A stretch of DNA of 64,000 nucleotides. Source: Ligustrum vulgare (taxonomy: Eukaryota > Streptophyta > Magnoliopsida > Lamiales > Oleaceae). A program made the position numbers and the translations under genes. The stretch lies in contig OY743190.1 of NCBI GenBank assembly GCA_963555705.1, positions 12,003,501 through 12,067,500 of the forward strand. Direction: 5' to 3'. The notes beneath the pieces were generated by a model. The model saw only the letters and a program-made list of their open reading frames with translations, was not told the DNA's origin and did no database searches. Of this stretch, positions 59,282 to 64,000 are shown piece after piece; the first letter of the stretch is position 1, and the number at the start of each line of letters is the position of its first letter.

Positions 59282-60778
59282 GTCTGTCTACTAAATGTAT
59301 TTTATATGTGAACACAGGAGTCCGAAATTTCAAGATTTATGCTGAAGTGGATAGTGTTTGTTACACACAAATCACCCAAAAATATGTAGGGCGATATTTC
59401 ACCTAACACAGGGAGCAAATACATCCAATTAAGATGAACATAGTGAAGTAGAATTCATCCAATTAAGTGAAGAGACATTTGGAAGAGATTTCATTCGAAT
59501 GCGTTCCAAATGAAAATGAGAATATGGAGCATATTCGTCATATTAGTTTCCATAATTGTCCATGATATGATAGTTATTTGCAAGTGAAGTTATTAGTTTG
59601 GTCGTGTGAAGCGGTTACTGAGGAAATACAAGTAATATAATCAATTAAAAAGAACATGACAATTGCAGGACCAAAAAAATAGTTTTAGAGATGCAGATAC
59701 GAAGGAGTACAAAAGTAAGAAATCAAGACATTTAGAAGGGTTAACAAAATCAACTCTCAAATAGAGAATGTAATTTTTTTTTTTTTTTTTTTTTACGTTA
59801 TTTACTTTTCAGAACAATTTACTTTTTGTCATTATGGGCTTGCGCTACTTGGAGGTAAAACTTTATTCTCAATTACACCTTTTCGGGATATTCTCAAGAG
59901 GTTTGTTCTTGCATACAATAGTCTAAGTTTTAATTGTTTGCACAAAATCAAGAGCAAATAATTTGACACGCTCAGTGGGACCTTTTGTAGAAGCAGAGTT
60001 AGAATGTTTTTTTTAAACGCTAACAAAAGTGCCACGCTACGTGTCTTCTGTGATCCAGCAATTGGAAGGCAAGAAAATTGGCAAAAGTCTAGAAAGTAGC
60101 AGCTATGAGCCTATGAAAAAAAATCAATCCCAATGTGATACGGCGCAAGTGCTTGAAGATTTCATGCAAGACTTAATGGATGTGAGAATTCAAAATACGC
60201 ATAACACTGGAAGACTTTTTCAACCACAATTCCCAAAAAATAATTTTTCTTCCATTACCAAACAAGCTCTAAGTGAATACTTGGGAAGTTGTGAAATTAA
60301 AACTTAAATTACTACACAGTTGTGAGTGATACGAAATATTATTTAATGCTACTTGTACATAATAATGAAGTTAAATAACAATTTATATGCATATGGAGTG
60401 CAACAAAGAGAGTGGCTAAGAATTTTTTTTTTTTTTTTTTATTTGGTTGAAGAAATTTTGATTGGATCATATCTCATCACGTGTATGTAAATCATTATGT
60501 ACATGCAACAAAATTGAAATGAAATAATGCTACTCGTGATGAATGAATAACAGTTATGAATTTCACAAAATGTGTAAATAAAAAGTGAGAATTAGAATTA
60601 ACTGCATGATGAAATGTTGTTTTCTGTCTCATAATTTGCATAGTGAAACAGAGCTTATAAATAACTGCATAAATAACATACAAATTGCTTGTGAACAAGA
60701 ACATACTGCTTAGGGCCTTCTATGATAAAAACAGATAAGACCTTCCTGGTGCTGCAACAGACATTGCTCTTGCTGTCA
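59282..60778. other. Intergenic region downstream of the MTP gene, no gene assigned
   Basis: Poly-T tracts lie at about 59769-59794 and 60422-60440. A + frame at 60029-60307 (opens with GTG, not ATG) reads VSSVIQQLEGKKIGKSLE and AQVLEDFMQDLMDV, of ordinary composition but not recognised; it may be a gene or TE fragment. The MTP 3' UTR occupies the right end. Confidence 0.35.
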
Positions 60779-63233
60779 TTAGACTTTGTGTTCTGGTCTG
60801 TGAGTAAACTCGAAGTCTATGTGAACGAAAGCACGTTCAACTTCAGGTAGTTGCTCGAGCTTTTCTTGCAACGTTTCTCCAATATTATGTGCTTGGTTCA
60901 AAAGCATATCTTCTGGCAATACAATGTCAACTTCCACAAAGTAATGAGAACCAAAAGTATATGCTCTGACTGTGTCAATTTGCTTTATCTCTTTGTGGTG
61001 GTTCCATATAAGATATGTCAGCTTTGCTAGAAAATCTGGTGGTGCAGTTCTTCCTATCAGTGACCATACATTTTCGACAACTGTTTTTGCCCAAGTATTG
61101 ATTGTATATAGTGCTATCTGTGACACAGAAAAAATTACGTCACGAGACTAATTAAAGTTTTCCATTGCACCAAAAAAACAGGGTGATGGACTTACAATTA
61201 TAGCCCCGGTAGGATCAATCCACCAATAGAACCGTACTGCTAATATAGCTGTTGCTAATCCAACTGAGTTGGTAATGACATCGAAAAAGTGATCTTGAGC
61301 ATAGGCTCTAACAATCTCATTCTTGAATCTGCGGCAATAGATCATAAGCAGAAACTTCACCACAGTTACAGAGGACATGATCCCTATAGTCCATTTCTCC
61401 TTGTCGGGGTTCATATCTGGATGAGACTGCCAGCAAGGGAGAAAATTGGGTATTGTGTTAAAATTGCAAGAGTCATATCGTTGCACTACTTAGCAATGGA
61501 ACCATGTACTAGTTGCGCGTTTAAGGAGTACGATTAAGGTTGATACCTTTACAATGAGTTCACGAACAGACTCCAGCAATATTTGCAATCCTAGAGTTGC
61601 CATTACTGATGCAAAAACAATAATTCCCTGCAAACATTGAACTTGGTTGGCACAGACGTTTTAATTTCTGTCAAATGGCCCGGTTTGGTCCAGGAGAAAT
61701 TCAACAATTTTTTCCTCAAATTCATTTTCAACCAAACATTTCTAATATTTCTATGGAACCACCACTTTACACAATTTTCAACAATTTTTCAAGCACACAT
61801 TTCTATGCTTTTAAAGTCACACTCAAGATCAAATCATAATAAGTTCAAGTCTCTTCATGGGACTTACCACGGGTTGCATCCTTTTCTTTCCGATTGGGTA
61901 GCTATAATGGTTTGGAGTTCTCATCGCATGAGAAGTGAACCAAAGAATAAGCCCAGATAAGAGGTCTAGGAAGGAATCCATGGTCGACGCAATCACAGCC
62001 AAAGATCTGCTCTCTATAGATGCATAAACTTTTGCAGCAAAAAGGATAAGATTGGCAAAGTTTGACACGTGAACAGCCATTCTTTCGTTCCTGGCAAGCT
62101 GTTTCATTTCATCCTGAAAGATAGTACAGAGAGAAATACGTAATTGTAACAAACAAAAATGGAATTAGGAGAATGAATAATATCTGATGCAACCCCAGTT
62201 TTGCATTGCACATTTTTTTTCTACTCATCCACTCATTCAACTTTCAACAGAAATTTCCGTTGTATATTTCGGAATTACCCTCAAAATTCAATAAACTATC
62301 AAGACTCAGGACCAGTGACGGAGCCAGGAATTATACAATGCTGGGGAAAAAAATTAGAGGGGTGGGGGGTGGGGGGTGGAGGGGGGAGGCCCCCCTACCG
62401 GGGGTTCGGGGGCGGAGGCCCCCCTACCGGGGGTTCGGGGGCGGAGCCCCCGAAATTTTTTTTTGACTAAGAAGATTAAAATCAACAATATTGAGTACCA
62501 AATCTAATATAAGGAAAATCATAAATAATAATACATCAAAAATCCAATATATATAATCAAAATATAACTTGAATCACTATTACACTTGATCCCTACGTGT
62601 TTTCATACTTTGAAAACGACGTATAATTACATCATTATCAATTCCTCTTTTTTCAGCACTTGGAACATCATTAGCAATCATATCAATGACATCAATTATA
62701 GATGAAAACATACCAAATTAAGTGCTTCAATTTATTTATTTTTTTTTTTTTTCAGAAAAAATATTGCTGGGTCATTTGACCCGGCTTGCCCAAACACACA
62801 TCCGTCCCTGCTCAGGACGAGTAGCTCAAGCAAAATCATAGGTAATATAAGGCCATATATTCAAATTTCAGTTTTTCAGATAAGGTACATATTAAAAACT
62901 TAGTCCATGCTTGGTACAAATTCTTTAAAACTCACGTTTCTACAAACTCATTTTTGACCATAAATTCTTCCAATAAAATAATTTTGTACGTGAATCCTAA
63001 CTTTTCCCTACTTTTTAACTACATATTTACCTACATCAGACAGACTCTTAATGTCTTCACGACCATGGAAGTGATCATTCATAAATCATAATAACTCAAA
63101 TATTCCAGAACTCCACAACCTACCTCTGTTAAACTATCTGGTAAACAGCCTTCATTGATCATCTCCATTTCATTAAACCCTTCCAGTAGCCTTTCCTGCT
63201 TTTTATAATATTCAGAAACTTTTCGACGTTTCC
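60779..63233 (-). CDS. MTP10: Mn-type cation diffusion facilitator, metal tolerance protein close to MTP9/MTP10 (5' end missing)
   Basis: Exons on minus: 63233-63124, 62113-61868, 61627-61547, 61426-61196, 61117-60779 (stop TAA at 60779-60781), all with GT-AG borders and consistent phase, giving about 334 residues. MTP8-11 proteins are proton-coupled Mn exporters of Golgi, prevacuolar or vacuolar membranes that protect from Mn excess. Visible motifs: [44 protein letters not shown], the first DxxxD metal site; [46 protein letters not shown], the second Dxxx[30 protein letters not shown]; and a C-terminal [14 protein letters not shown]. The [22 protein letters not shown] and HRPEHK wording is closest to MTP9/10 rather than MTP11. 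Some 60-70 N-terminal residues are absent; exon 1 is probably beyond 64000. All key Asp residues are present and no stop or frameshift is seen. Confidence 0.9.
62313..62810. mobile_element. 498-bp hAT MITE in the MTP intron, TSD CTCAGGAC
   Basis: The left end CAGTGACGGAGCC and the right end (reverse complement CAGGGACGGATGTG) are hAT-type terminal repeats. CTCAGGAC flanks both sides (62305-62312 and 62811-62818). Near its left side is a very GC-rich minisatellite (about 62372-62450), two copies of a 31-bp unit with CCCCCCTACCGGGGGTTCGG. It sits in the intron between the exons ending at 63124 and starting at 62113, and disrupts no coding sequence. Confidence 0.9.
62900..63050. repeat. MITE-like fragment in the MTP intron
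   Basis: Starts 'tccatgcttggtacaaattc' and carries 'actcatttttgaccataaattcttcc' and 'tttttaactacatatttacc', wording shared with fragments at 7215-7360, 40530-40645, 43198-43392 and 61680-61830. Ends are not defined well enough to call a target duplication. Confidence 0.35.
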
Positions 63234-64000
63234 CTAAAAAATAAAAAAAATATGAAGAACGCCAATCAAAATCAATTATGTTAAAAAATAGATCGACTGT
63301 AAAAGTGCTGTCAGCATCATAAAGAAGAAACAATCATAAAAATTAAGACAAAGATTTTTGTCTTAAATTTGTCAAGCTTAGGAAAGAATAAATAAATAAA
63401 TTCCATGAGTATATGCGTCAGATTTCCAGCTTTCAGTCTGATAATCCACACAAAGAAAAATTTGAGATGAGAAAATTTTGCGTAATCAAATTAAACACAT
63501 TAATAAATAGCCTTGTAAGTATATTTATCTTTAAGGAAACTGGAAAGTTCACCCAATCATCCCAAAAGAAAAAGAAAATTGAAAAATAATCAATTCCTGC
63601 ATATGGTAAAGACGACTCTTCAAAGTTCTCATATGTGATCTGGAACACAAAGGAAAACAAAAGAAACTCTTCAACATGGGTTTGGGTATTTATCGTCTTT
63701 TAATTAACTTTATTAAATTCTGTACAAAAGAATTATTCAATGGCTAAGTGCTAACTATGGTGAAGATTTTAACAAGGATAACATAGGAATTCGATCAGTT
63801 AAGAAATTAATCCAGACTGTGTCGAATTTTACACAAAACAGAAAATAAAATTACTTCTAATTATGAGTATCGAGCAGTTACTCAAAATAATATTCACTTA
63901 AAACATAGCAATAATTTGCATCTGTGGCCAGAAGAGAGAAAAATATAGCGTCCATCGTTGCCGTTGGGCACAAAAATACATACTCGGACTGCGGAGGATG
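63234..64000 (-). other. Presumed first intron / 5' region of the MTP gene
   Basis: No exon matching the MTP N-terminus was recognised here. The minus frame at 63433-63660 (ITYENFEESSLPYAG) has no known motif and may be chance. The missing exon 1 is expected beyond the window edge. Confidence 0.4.

Noticed and set aside
1..64000. Organellar or bacterial DNA, rRNA genes, integrated viral genes
   Set aside because: No rRNA or organellar gene blocks are visible. The reverse transcriptase-like remnants are plant copia type, and no pararetroviral movement or coat protein motif was seen.

Overview
The window is nuclear DNA of a flowering plant, most probably a eudicot. It is AT-rich with short multi-exon genes spliced at GT-AG sites, and plant-type transposable elements (TEs) occupy most of it. 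I cannot name the species. Three host genes are recognisable: a serine carboxypeptidase-like (SCPL) gene on + (8708-12356, 14 exons, one in-frame stop), a ZIP-family zinc/iron transporter relic on - (30855-32196, several frameshifts), and the 3' part of a manganese-type cation diffusion facilitator close to Arabidopsis MTP9/MTP10 on - (60779-63233, first exon not found and probably beyond the right edge).

Layout. 1-6430: a long-inverted-repeat element whose left end is cut by the window edge. Inside it lies an LTR of one gypsy-like family, broken by a 535-bp copia-type solo LTR (1878-2412) and by a second gypsy-like solo LTR (2454-5340) that carries two higher-order tandem arrays. 6431-8707: AT-rich DNA with a Helitron 3' end. 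8708-12356: SCPL. 12663-18272: a non-coding LTR retrotransposon on -, with two 610-bp LTRs, one of them split by a 2379-bp solo LTR with target duplications. 19160-22210: diverged copia LTRs plus gag, RT and RNase H remnants. 24530-25530: a MULE-like element with long terminal inverted repeats. 26200-26720: LTR-like promoter sequence. 27685-27937: a SINE with a long target duplication. 28165-30055: palindromic and foldback elements. 30855-32196: ZIP pseudogene. 32797-34806: a 2-kb hAT element with a second one nested inside. 36109-45455: tandem or nested Helitron-type sequence. 47795-57153: a complete-ended CACTA (En/Spm) element with TIRs, TCA target duplication, subterminal repeats, decayed transposase genes, a 1510-bp solo LTR and a possible captured host-gene fragment. 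57778-59273: small hAT MITEs and a Helitron end. 60779-64000: MTP gene with a 498-bp hAT MITE in an intron.

No gene cluster or operon-like system is present; the host genes are unrelated neighbours. SCPL proteins are vacuolar or secreted hydrolases or acyltransferases, ZIP proteins import divalent metals, and MTP9/10-type proteins export Mn from the cytosol. I found no clear undescribed multi-gene system. The most interesting signals are structural: target-site duplications read directly from sequence that resolve a nested insertion history; satellite-like higher-order repeats born inside an LTR; three unrelated LTR-like promoters that each place an array of 16-20 bp palindromes just upstream of a CTATAAATA box; a SINE with intact A and B boxes; a spliced exon pair inside a CACTA element; and an SCPL gene whose only lesion lies in an exon whose skipping would keep the reading frame.
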